From an uncultured Oscillospiraceae bacterium (lineage in GTDB: Bacteria > Bacillota > Clostridia > Oscillospirales > Oscillospiraceae), in the NCBI GenBank assembly GCA_944385785.1, contig CALWYO010000022.1, forward strand, positions 1 through 38,581: a stretch of 38,581 bases of DNA. Direction: 5' to 3'. The notes under the pieces were generated by a model. That model saw nothing but the letters and a program-made list of their open reading frames with translations, was not told the DNA's origin and searched no databases. Below, piece by piece: positions 32,749 through 38,581 of the stretch; the first letter of the stretch is position 1; every line of letters begins with the position of its first letter. Both the position numbers and the translations under genes were made by a program.

Positions 32749-33612
32749 TTATAAATTCGTATTACAGACTGCTCTTTCTGCGGCCTCTACAGTGTGAAGA
32801 GCCAAAACTGCTGTAGTCACTGAGCCAACGCCGCCGGGCACGGGAGTTATAGCATGAACTATCGGCTCAATAAGTGACGTATCCGCGTCGCCGCACATCT
32901 TCCCGTCTTCACCTGTGTTTGTGCCCACGTCTATAATGATCTGGCCAGGGGATACATGGTCCACACCGATAGCGTGGGCATGTCCTACGGCGGCGACTAT
33001 TATATCGGCCCTGCGGGTTTCTGAAGAGATATCTCGGGTTCTGGTGTGGCAGACTGTCACGGTGGCGTTATTTGCCAGCAGCAGCTGGCTTACTGGTTTT
33101 CCGATAACAAGGCTCCTGCCCAGGACAACGGCGCGCATACCAGTACAATCTATCTTATAATATCGGAGAATTTCCATACAGGATTGGGCGGTACATGGAC
33201 AAAACCCCCGTCCGCTGCCGGTGAAGACTCCGGCAAGAGAGCCGTCTGTTATCCCGTCGATATCTTTCTCAGGGGAGAGGGCGTCCCGTACACGCTGGTC
33301 ATCTATATGTTTTGGCAATGGGCGGAAGATGAGCACCCCGTGTATGCGGCTGTCATTGTTTAGACGGTGAATGGTGTCTAATAGCTCCGATTCCTCGACA
33401 TTTTCCGGAAAGACTATACTCTCTGTTTCAATACCTAATGAGCCGCATCGTTTCAGGGCGCTGCGCTCATAGTATATATCTCCGTCGTTTCCACCGACGC
33501 GGACTGTAGCCAGTGTGGGGACAACACCGCGGTCCCGAAGAAGAGAGACTCTGTCTTGAACTTTTTCACAAATTTCTGACGCCACAGGCGCTCCTTTTAA
33601 AAGCTGTGCCAT
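32749..33612 (-). CDS. folD: Methylenetetrahydrofolate dehydrogenase / cyclohydrolase
   Basis: 287 residues, normal FolD length. Motifs include YYERSALKRC (YxxxK, catalytic Lys), SPEKDIDGITDG, and the Rossmann stretch VVLGRSLVIGKPVSQLLL, then PVPGGVGSVTTAVL near the C-terminus. It interconverts 5,10-methylene- and 10-formyl-tetrahydrofolate with NADP, supplying one-carbon units, including for purine synthesis. GGGAGG ribosome site. It lies last in a minus-strand run dinB, small gene, GNAT, folD and may be expressed with them (31-bp gap to GNAT). Confidence 0.97.
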   Translation of the reverse strand: MAQLLKGAPVASEICEKVQDRVSLLRDRGVVPTLATVRVGGNDGDIYYERSALKRCGSLGIETESIVFPENVEESELLDTIHRLNNDSRIHGVLIFRPLPKHIDDQRVRDALSPEKDIDGITDGSLAGVFTGSGRGFCPCTAQSCMEILRYYKIDCTGMRAVVLGRSLVIGKPVSQLLLANNATVTVCHTRTRDISSETRRADIIVAAVGHAHAIGVDHVSPGQIIIDVGTNTGEDGKMCGDADTSLIEPIVHAITPVPGGVGSVTTAVLALHTVEAAERAVCNTNL

Positions 33613-33643
33613 AAAGGACTTACCTCCCGATAAATATTACGGT

Positions 33644-34084
33644 TTATTTGTCTTTTACCATCTGGATATAGTCCAGCCTTTTAAAACCGAGTCTCTCGTA
33701 GAGAGATTCGGCGCGGCTGTTGCCGTGGGTTACTTCAAGGCGTAACCGGCGGGCGTCACGGCCTGGACCTTCCTCAAGAAATTTGAAAAATTCGCGTCCC
33801 AGACCATGGGACCGGTATTCCGGAAGTACAAAAAGCTCCTCAACCAATATGACCATACCGCCAACCTCCTGAGAGAAGGTGCGGGAGAGTTGGGCGTATC
33901 CGGCGGGTGTCCCCTGGTATTCAAGAATATAGCCTGAAACATAATTTTCGGAGCGCATCATCTCGTCAAATGTGGCCTCTATATTAGAGACGGGCACCTT
34001 GTGAAGCACAGCTTCAGAGCTATAAAATTTATCAGTCATACTCATATAAAGTTCCCTGTCGCTGGGAGTCATTTTGCGTATCAT
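33644..34084 (-). CDS. GNAT family N-acetyltransferase
   Basis: 146 residues from the ATG at 34084, with GGAGG 7 nt upstream; a longer in-frame start at 34123 lacks a ribosome site. GNAT landmarks: VEELFVLPEYRSHGLGREFFKFLEE (beta4 and the acetyl-CoA pyrophosphate loop, R/Q-x-x-G-x-G as RSHGLG), then LRLEVTHGNSRAESLYERLGFK (beta5 and motif B). The acceptor substrate is unknown; small-molecule amine or protein N-terminus are both possible. Middle of the dinB-led minus-strand run (77-bp gap from the small gene upstream). Confidence 0.9.
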   Translation of the reverse strand: MIRKMTPSDRELYMSMTDKFYSSEAVLHKVPVSNIEATFDEMMRSENYVSGYILEYQGTPAGYAQLSRTFSQEVGGMVILVEELFVLPEYRSHGLGREFFKFLEEGPGRDARRLRLEVTHGNSRAESLYERLGFKRLDYIQMVKDK

Positions 34085-34161
34085 ATGAAAGCCTCCTGAA
34101 AAAGTTACCAGACTATTATACATTACCGGATTTTTTTAGGCAAGCCCTGTAGAGGTATGGT

Positions 34162-34410
34162 CTAAGAAACCCGACGCTCTACAAACCATCGGGTATCTTC
34201 TAAAAATAAAAATGTTTCAGTGCCTCCAATACGTATTGTATACCGTATTCCAGCACCGCCGGCTTTAAGACTGGCAGCACGGCGTACATCTATAATGCGG
34301 TCTATCTCAAATTGCCGACCATCCTCCCATATGATATATTTTGGGGTGAGGTTGCCTTCAGCGGAAAAAACAGCGCCGACAGTTACATAGGCCTTTATAC
34401 TGTTTGACAT
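34162..34410 (-). CDS. Hypothetical small protein downstream of dinB
   Basis: 82 residues, ATG with GGAGG 8 nt upstream, 18 bp after dinB. The sequence looks like a small beta-barrel: KAYVTVGAVFSAEGNLTPKYIIW, EDGRQFEIDRIIDVRRA, GIRYTIRIGGTETFLFLEDTRW. No catalytic motif or membrane segment. Tight spacing suggests co-expression with dinB and perhaps a partner role, but I know no assigned function. Confidence 0.78.
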   Translation of the reverse strand: MSNSIKAYVTVGAVFSAEGNLTPKYIIWEDGRQFEIDRIIDVRRAASLKAGGAGIRYTIRIGGTETFLFLEDTRWFVERRVS

Positions 34411-34428
34411 TGGGAATCCTCCATAATT

Positions 34429-35673
34429 TTATATGGCTTTGAAAAAGCCGGTGGGATGTATTACATGGTCTTCTTTTGGATTTATATTTGTAAGCGAAGG
34501 GTCCAAGGCGGTTATAGCCCTGTTTATTGCGTAATGGCCAAACCTATTCCGAATCTCGTCAATTGCAAGTTCCAATTTCTCTCTTTTAACCCTGCGCTGC
34601 GGAGGCTCAAATAAGGTGGTTTGCAGCGGAGACGAGGCGGGAATAAGGTCAATGGCTCTTATGCCAACGGATCTTAAAGGTTTTTGCCAGACATAATGCT
34701 CTTTGAGAAGCGACATTGCCGCGAAATGCAGGTCTGAAGATATCGAGCTGGGAGAGGGGAGAGAGGCCTGACGTTCAAATGTGTATAAGGTGCTGTCACG
34801 CAGACTTATCTGTACACCGCATGCCATGAGTCCCTGCTCCCGCAGCCTGGAGGCCACGCTTTCGCACAGCATATAAAAAACTATACAGGCGTCAGCGTCA
34901 CAAGTGAGATCCCTGGGAGTGGTAGTTGAATTGCCAATGCTTTTTATTATTGATTCACTGTCATAAAGAGCTACTGGAGTGGAGTCGCGCCCATTGGCAA
35001 AAGAAGAGATGACATATCCCCATTTTCCGAGTTTGTGTTCAAGCAGTTCCACAGGAGCCTGGGCAATTTCTCCAATAGTGGTTATGCCCAGGGCAGATAA
35101 CTTCCTTGTCGTTGCGGGACCCACATATAGAAGCGACTGGACGGGAAGCGGCCACACTTTGCTGCGAAAATTGTCTCTTGTGAACAATGTAACCGCATCA
35201 GGCTTTTTATAATCGCTGCCTAATTTGGCGAATATTTTGTTGAAGGATACGCCGACGCTGACAGTGACGCCAAGCTCAGAAAAAACGCGACGGCGTATTT
35301 CGTCGGCAACTTCGTATCCAGTGCGGTCTGAACAACCTGTGATATCTATCCAGGCTTCATCTATGCCAAACGGTTCTACACGGTCAGAGTATTGGCGAAA
35401 TATAGCCCTGGCCAGTTTGGAAAACCTCAGATATAATGGAAATCTGGGAGGAACGGTAATAAGATTGGGACATTTGAGTTTTGCCTGCCAGATGGCCTCT
35501 CCTGTTTTGACTCCATATTTTTTAGCTAACTCGTTTTTAGCCAGTATTATACCGTGCCTTGCTTCTACATCTCCGCCCACAGCTACAGGCTTATCGCGTA
35601 TCTCGGGACGGTAAAGGCATTCTATACTGGCGTAGCAACCGTTTATATCCACATGCAGTATGGTGCGGTCCAT
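34429..35673 (-). CDS. dinB: Y-family DNA polymerase (Pol IV-like)
   Basis: 414 residues. Catalytic carboxylates are present: Asp9 (HVDINGCYASIE) and Asp105-Glu106 (FGIDEAWIDITG). The little-finger domain covers about 235-345, and QTTLF at 351-355 fits a beta-clamp binding motif. A C-terminal extension of about 59 residues follows it. It carries out translesion synthesis at stalled forks. GAGGTGA ribosome site. The promoter region contains two matching dyads shared with a divergent S24 repressor, suggesting DNA-damage control. The GIDE instead of SIDE wording and INGCY hint at the Firmicute branch distinct from E. coli DinB. Confidence 0.94.
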   Translation of the reverse strand: MDRTILHVDINGCYASIECLYRPEIRDKPVAVGGDVEARHGIILAKNELAKKYGVKTGEAIWQAKLKCPNLITVPPRFPLYLRFSKLARAIFRQYSDRVEPFGIDEAWIDITGCSDRTGYEVADEIRRRVFSELGVTVSVGVSFNKIFAKLGSDYKKPDAVTLFTRDNFRSKVWPLPVQSLLYVGPATTRKLSALGITTIGEIAQAPVELLEHKLGKWGYVISSFANGRDSTPVALYDSESIIKSIGNSTTTPRDLTCDADACIVFYMLCESVASRLREQGLMACGVQISLRDSTLYTFERQASLPSPSSISSDLHFAAMSLLKEHYVWQKPLRSVGIRAIDLIPASSPLQTTLFEPPQRRVKREKLELAIDEIRNRFGHYAINRAITALDPSLTNINPKEDHVIHPTGFFKAI

Positions 35674-35690
35674 AGTATCACCTCACCCAT

Positions 35691-35720
35691 ATTATAATAC
35701 TCTAATTGAGAGAAAATCAA
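35691..35720 (-). promoter_or_regulatory. dinB promoter overlapped by a dyad
   Basis: Minus-strand TTGATT (35715-35720), 18-bp spacer, TATAAT (35691-35696). The first CTCT-N5-AGAG site fills the spacer, so a bound repressor would exclude RNA polymerase. Confidence 0.65.
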
Positions 35721-35744
35721 CTGGTAAATACTCTTAATAAGAGA
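35696..35744. promoter_or_regulatory. Two direct copies of an AATACTCT-N5-AGAGA operator
   Basis: Copy 1 spans 35696-35713 and copy 2 spans 35727-35744, both with CTCT-N5-AGAG at the same spacing, 31 bp centre to centre (about three helix turns). They lie between divergent dinB and the S24 repressor gene. Not the Bacillus LexA box (GAAC-N4-GTTC). Binding by the adjacent repressor is inferred. Confidence 0.65.
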
Positions 35745-35762
35745 TAAATACTGCGATAGTAC

Positions 35763-35791
35763 TTGTAATTACTTTAGATATATGATATTTT
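35763..35791 (+). promoter_or_regulatory. Candidate promoter of the S24 repressor gene
   Basis: TTGTAA (35763-35768), 17-bp spacer, TATTTT (35786-35791) with TGA before it. The start codon is 45 bp downstream. The operators lie 19 bp or more upstream of this -35. Confidence 0.5.
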
Positions 35792-35835
35792 ATAACTGTA
35801 GTCTTTATCTTGAGAGATTAGCGCGAGGTGAAAAT

Positions 35836-36525
35836 ATGGAACTGGGAAGTGTATTAAAAAAGTTGCGTCGGGAAATGGATCTTTCCCAGGATGATGTAGC
35901 CAGATACTTAACAGACAAGAGCTGTCCGGCTACGCAGAAAGCCGTATCAAAATGGGAGCGGGGGGATACAATCCCAAATGCCCGTCAGTTCCTGCTACTG
36001 TGTGAACTATATAATGTCCGTGATGTATTAGCTGCTTTCTGTGGCGTGCCGGCTAATAGAGAGCGACTAAACAGCTTGGGAAAGAAGAGAGTCGAAGAAT
36101 ATATACGGCTTTTAGAGCGTGACATACAGTTTTCTGAAGCGCCGGTGGCAGAGAGTCACCGCATAATAAGGACAATACCGCTTTATGATCTGCCGGTGTC
36201 GGCAGGTACGGGGCAGTTTTTGGATAGTGATAGATATGAGCTTATTGACGTAGATGAAACAGTACCGCTGTCAGCTACATTCGCCGTGCGTATAAGTGGC
36301 GACAGCATGAGTCCCAGATATGTTGACAAGCAAATAGTGTATGTGAAACCGCAACAGACGCTGGAATCGGGAGAGACAGGTGTATTTTTTCTAAATGGAA
36401 ATGCTTATTGCAAAATTCTGAGGATGGGAAAAAATACCGAGTTGATTTCAATAAACAGGAAATATACTCCAATTTCAATATCTAAATATGATGAATTAAG
36501 GGTTATAGGCAAAGTCGTTGGGTAA
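35836..36525 (+). CDS. HTH-S24 family repressor (LexA/CI-like, self-cleaving)
   Basis: 230 residues from the ATG at 35836 (GAGGTGA upstream); an in-frame ATG at 35782 is inside the promoter. The N-terminus is an XRE-type HTH (LKKLRREMDLSQDDVARYL then KAVSKWERGDTIPNARQ), not the winged helix of true LexA. The C-terminus is an S24 peptidase: Ala123-Gly124 (PVSAGTGQF) as predicted self-cleavage site, Ser157 (SGDSM) and Lys193 (YCKIL) as the catalytic dyad. RecA-stimulated autocleavage is typical of this layout. It faces dinB across two shared dyads, so it probably represses dinB and perhaps itself. No phage genes are nearby. Confidence 0.9.
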   Translation: MELGSVLKKLRREMDLSQDDVARYLTDKSCPATQKAVSKWERGDTIPNARQFLLLCELYNVRDVLAAFCGVPANRERLNSLGKKRVEEYIRLLERDIQFSEAPVAESHRIIRTIPLYDLPVSAGTGQFLDSDRYELIDVDETVPLSATFAVRISGDSMSPRYVDKQIVYVKPQQTLESGETGVFFLNGNAYCKILRMGKNTELISINRKYTPISISKYDELRVIGKVVG

Positions 36526-36556
36526 GTTTGTCTGACAACAGGAAATATTTTGTATG

Positions 36557-36602
36557 AATTCCCCAGAGATCTTGTAGAGGAAATCTCTGGGGAATTTTTT
36601 AT
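36557..36602 (+). terminator. Terminator after the S24 repressor gene
   Basis: Perfect 14-bp arms (36557-36570 and 36583-36596), 12-nt loop, then a T run (36595-36600). Confidence 0.92.
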
Positions 36603-36616
36603 AATAGTTGTTAACA

Positions 36617-36646
36617 GTATTAAATAGCCTTCTCAGGGAAATACTG
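36617..36646 (+). promoter_or_regulatory. Candidate SigF-type promoter of sigG
   Basis: GTATT (36617-36621; SigF -35 is GYWTA), 15-bp spacer, GGAAATACTG (36637-36646), which fits the SigF -10 pattern GGNNANAHTR at every fixed position. In B. subtilis, sigG is first transcribed by SigF in the forespore. About 60 bp before the TTG start. Confidence 0.5.
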
Positions 36647-36704
36647 ATACTGCTTACAAAAACAGTGTGGCAGTAAGCGGATAACATTCCGAGGAGGCGT
36701 TTTT

Positions 36705-37475
36705 TTGCAGGGCAAGGTTGAAATCTGTGGCATAAATACCTCGAAACTGCCTGTGCTGAAAAATGAGGAGACAATTGAGCTTTTAAAAAAAGCCCGTGCA
36801 GGGGATAAAAAGGCCAGGGACGAGCTTATCAGGGGAAATTTGCGCCTTGTGCTATCTGTAATACAGAAATTCACTAGCAGGGGTGAGAATGCCGATGACA
36901 TATTTCAGGTGGGATGTATTGGTCTGATAAAGGCCATAGATAATTTTAACCTGGATCTGGGAGTTATGTTTTCCACTTATGGTGTGCCGATGATAATAGG
37001 CGAGATACGTCGATATTTGAGGGATAATAGTCCTGTGCGTGTCAGCCGCAGCATACGGGACACGGCCTATAAAGTGCTTCAGATGAAGGAAAAACTCATA
37101 AATGAAAATCAGAGGGAACCTACAGTAGAGGAGATATCTGAAGCTCTTGGCATAAAGAGGGAGGACGTGGTGATAGCGATGGATGCGATAGTGGATCCTG
37201 TATCGCTTTATGAGCCAATATATAATGAAAGTGGCGATGCTGTGTGCGGCATGGATCAGATAGGGGATACGAAGAATACAGATGAGAGCTGGTTGGAACA
37301 AATAGCTATATCTGAAGCAATATCCCGACTGTCTGACAGAGAGAAGCATATATTGAGCTTAAGATTTTATGAGGGGAAAACGCAGATGCAAGTTGCTCAG
37401 GAGGTTGGGATTAGTCAGGCACAGGTGTCCCGCCTTGAGAAAAATGCAATAAATCAAATAAAAAGGGATATATGA
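36705..37475 (+). CDS. sigG: RNA polymerase sporulation sigma factor SigG
   Basis: 256 residues, TTG start with GAGGAGG 7 nt upstream. The N-terminus KVEICGINTSKLPVLKNEE is the SigG signature (B. subtilis reads nearly the same). Region 2 (DDIFQVGCIGLIKAIDNFNL, FSTYGVPMIIGEIRRYLRD), region 3 and region 4 (MQVAQEVGISQAQVSRLEK) are intact. It runs late forespore transcription. It is about 5.8 kb from sigE, unlike the contiguous spoIIGA-sigE-sigG of Bacillus, and lies next to ilvE. A SigF-like promoter precedes it, and no terminator is seen between it and ilvE. Confidence 0.96.
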   Translation: MQGKVEICGINTSKLPVLKNEETIELLKKARAGDKKARDELIRGNLRLVLSVIQKFTSRGENADDIFQVGCIGLIKAIDNFNLDLGVMFSTYGVPMIIGEIRRYLRDNSPVRVSRSIRDTAYKVLQMKEKLINENQREPTVEEISEALGIKREDVVIAMDAIVDPVSLYEPIYNESGDAVCGMDQIGDTKNTDESWLEQIAISEAISRLSDREKHILSLRFYEGKTQMQVAQEVGISQAQVSRLEKNAINQIKRDI

Positions 37476-37553
37476 GGTTGCGTTGAACGGCCGCCGGTGA
37501 TAAAATATTTTAGAGTTATCTTTTATTTTGACCGCGGTAAAGGAGCAATTTCA

Positions 37554-38581
37554 ATGGAGAAGATAAGAATAGAGCTTACAAAAGCACCCAAGGCTAAACC
37601 AAATGTGGATCCGCTTCCTTTTGGAAAGTTTTTCTCAGACCATATGTTCCTCATGAACTATGAAGCAGGACGCGGCTGGTATGATCCGAGAATTGTGCCA
37701 TATGGCCCGTTTTCTCTAGAGCCTTCCTGCATGGTCTTCCACTATGCCCAGGAGATATTTGAGGGGCTTAAGGCATACCGCAGAGCTGATGGTTCCATAT
37801 GGCTCTTCCGTCCGGAGGAAAACTTTAAAAGAATGAACAACTCTGCCGTACGTATGTGTATACCTGAGGTGGATGTGGACTTCTGTGTTGACGCCTTAAA
37901 GCAGCTGGTGACTATAGAGCGGGACTGGGTGCCTACTCAGGAAGCTGCCAGCCTGTATATACGTCCGTTTATAATTGCAACTGATGCTTCTGTTGGCGTT
38001 CATGCCAGCAAGACATATATATTCTGCATCATATTGAGCCCGTCAGGAAACTATTACCCAGAGGGACTTAATCCGGTGAAGATAGCCATTGAGGATGAAG
38101 ACGTACGTGCTGTACGCGGTGGGACAGGCTTTGCCAAATGCGGCGGCAACTACGCGGCGTCCATCCGTGCAGGTGAAAGAGCTGAGGAGCGCGGCTATTC
38201 TCAGGTGCTATGGCTTGACGGTGTACACCGCAAGTATATAGAGGAAGTCGGTTCTATGAACATCATGTTCAAGATAGACGGAAAAGTTGTAACACCTGAG
38301 CTTCAGGGAAGCGTCCTTCCTGGAATCACCAGAAAGTCAATACTGGAAGTTGCCAGAGATTGGGGATATCCTGTAGAGGAAAGACTTATCTCCGTCGATG
38401 AGGTGCTGGAGACGGCTGAAAACGGCCACATGGAAGAGATGTGGGGTACAGGTACTGCCGCAGTAGTATCGCCTGTGGGACAGATTGAGTATGAGGGTAA
38501 AGCTCTGAAAATTGGAGACGGCGGTATTGGCGAACTGACACAGAAACTTTACGACGAGCTGACAGGTATTCAGTGGGGAAC
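37554..38581 (+). CDS. ilvE: Branched-chain amino acid aminotransferase (3' end cut by window)
   Basis: Open from the ATG at 37554 (AAAGGAG upstream) to the window edge: 342 codons plus 2 bases, lacking only about 15 residues by family comparison (ends near YDELTGIQWGT). Fold type IV PLP enzyme: FHYAQEIFEGLKAYR, LYIRPFIIAT, and FAKCGGNYAAS with the predicted PLP lysine at Lys195, then EEVGSMNIMF and GTGTAAVVSPVG. It transfers amino groups to and from Leu, Ile and Val keto acids in the cytoplasm. It lies 78 bp after sigG; no T-box leader is visible, so regulation is not apparent. Confidence 0.96.
   Translation, partial: MEKIRIELTKAPKAKPNVDPLPFGKFFSDHMFLMNYEAGRGWYDPRIVPYGPFSLEPSCMVFHYAQEIFEGLKAYRRADGSIWLFRPEENFKRMNNSAVRMCIPEVDVDFCVDALKQLVTIERDWVPTQEAASLYIRPFIIATDASVGVHASKTYIFCIILSPSGNYYPEGLNPVKIAIEDEDVRAVRGGTGFAKCGGNYAASIRAGERAEERGYSQVLWLDGVHRKYIEEVGSMNIMFKIDGKVVTPELQGSVLPGITRKSILEVARDWGYPVEERLISVDEVLETAENGHMEEMWGTGTAAVVSPVGQIEYEGKALKIGDGGIGELTQKLYDELTGIQWG

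Noticed and set aside
35674..36525. S24 repressor as evidence of a prophage
   Set aside because: No integrase, terminase, structural gene or att-like repeat is nearby; it is flanked by dinB and sigG, so a chromosomal damage-response role is simpler.
37476..37553. T-box or leader peptide before ilvE (also checked before trpS)
   Set aside because: The gaps are 78 and 29 bp, too short for a T-box, and no specifier/antiterminator sequence is present.

Overview
The window looks like chromosomal DNA from a spore-forming Firmicute of the class Clostridia. A gut Oscillospiraceae-type lineage is my inference; no marker here fixes the genus. The reasons are SpoIIGA with pro-SigE and SigG (endosporulation), a CIRCE element before groES-groEL, strong AGGAGG-type ribosome sites, consensus SigA promoters, and AT-leaning codon use with roughly mid-40s GC by eye. 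I see no rRNA, tRNA, CRISPR array, IS element or prophage. Most of the window is ordinary core genome.

Layout. 0-3.5 kb: a DUF362-ferredoxin protein on the minus strand, divergent from a THUMP-type RNA methyltransferase that overlaps a lipid kinase. 3.5-5.7 kb: groES-groEL under CIRCE. 5.7-6.2 kb: gene-free AT-rich spacer. 6.2-10.8 kb: a two-gene ABC-2 exporter, then a GH3 beta-glycosidase with reversed domain order. 10.8-12.7 kb (minus): marR-MATE efflux operon with a clear operator/promoter. 12.9-14.7 kb: a secreted 5'-nucleotidase-fold protein with LysM whose metal ligands are largely missing. 14.8-21.9 kb: pyrG-glmS-purB-purA-purC, a probable operon for CTP, glucosamine-6-P, AMP and IMP-branch synthesis. 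21.9-24.0 kb (minus): tetR and an MFS exporter. 24.1-27.6 kb: aminotransferase, trpS and a WecA/TagO-type polyprenyl-phosphate sugar transferase. 27.6-28.6 kb (minus): three small unrecognised genes. 28.7-30.9 kb: YfcE-type phosphoesterase, spoIIGA, sigE. 31.0-32.4 kb: ECF-like sigma factor and probable anti-sigma. 32.7-35.7 kb (minus): dinB, a small gene, a GNAT acetyltransferase and folD. 35.8-36.5 kb: a divergent HTH-S24 (LexA/CI-like) repressor. 36.7-37.5 kb: sigG. 37.6 kb to the end: ilvE, cut off by the window edge.

How it fits together. SpoIIGA activates pro-SigE in the mother cell and SigG acts later in the forespore; sigG carries an upstream SigF-like promoter. In Bacillus subtilis spoIIGA, sigE and sigG are contiguous. 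Here about 5.8 kb separates sigE from sigG, holding a sigma/anti-sigma pair and what looks like a damage-response module: an S24 repressor facing dinB with two matching CTCT-N5-AGAG dyads between them. The most unusual items are the probable pseudo-nucleotidase with LysM, the S24/dinB operator pair and its cargo operon, the three-gene unknown cluster, and the twin mirrored promoters at 1.3 kb. I did not find a convincing wholly new multi-gene system; these are leads.
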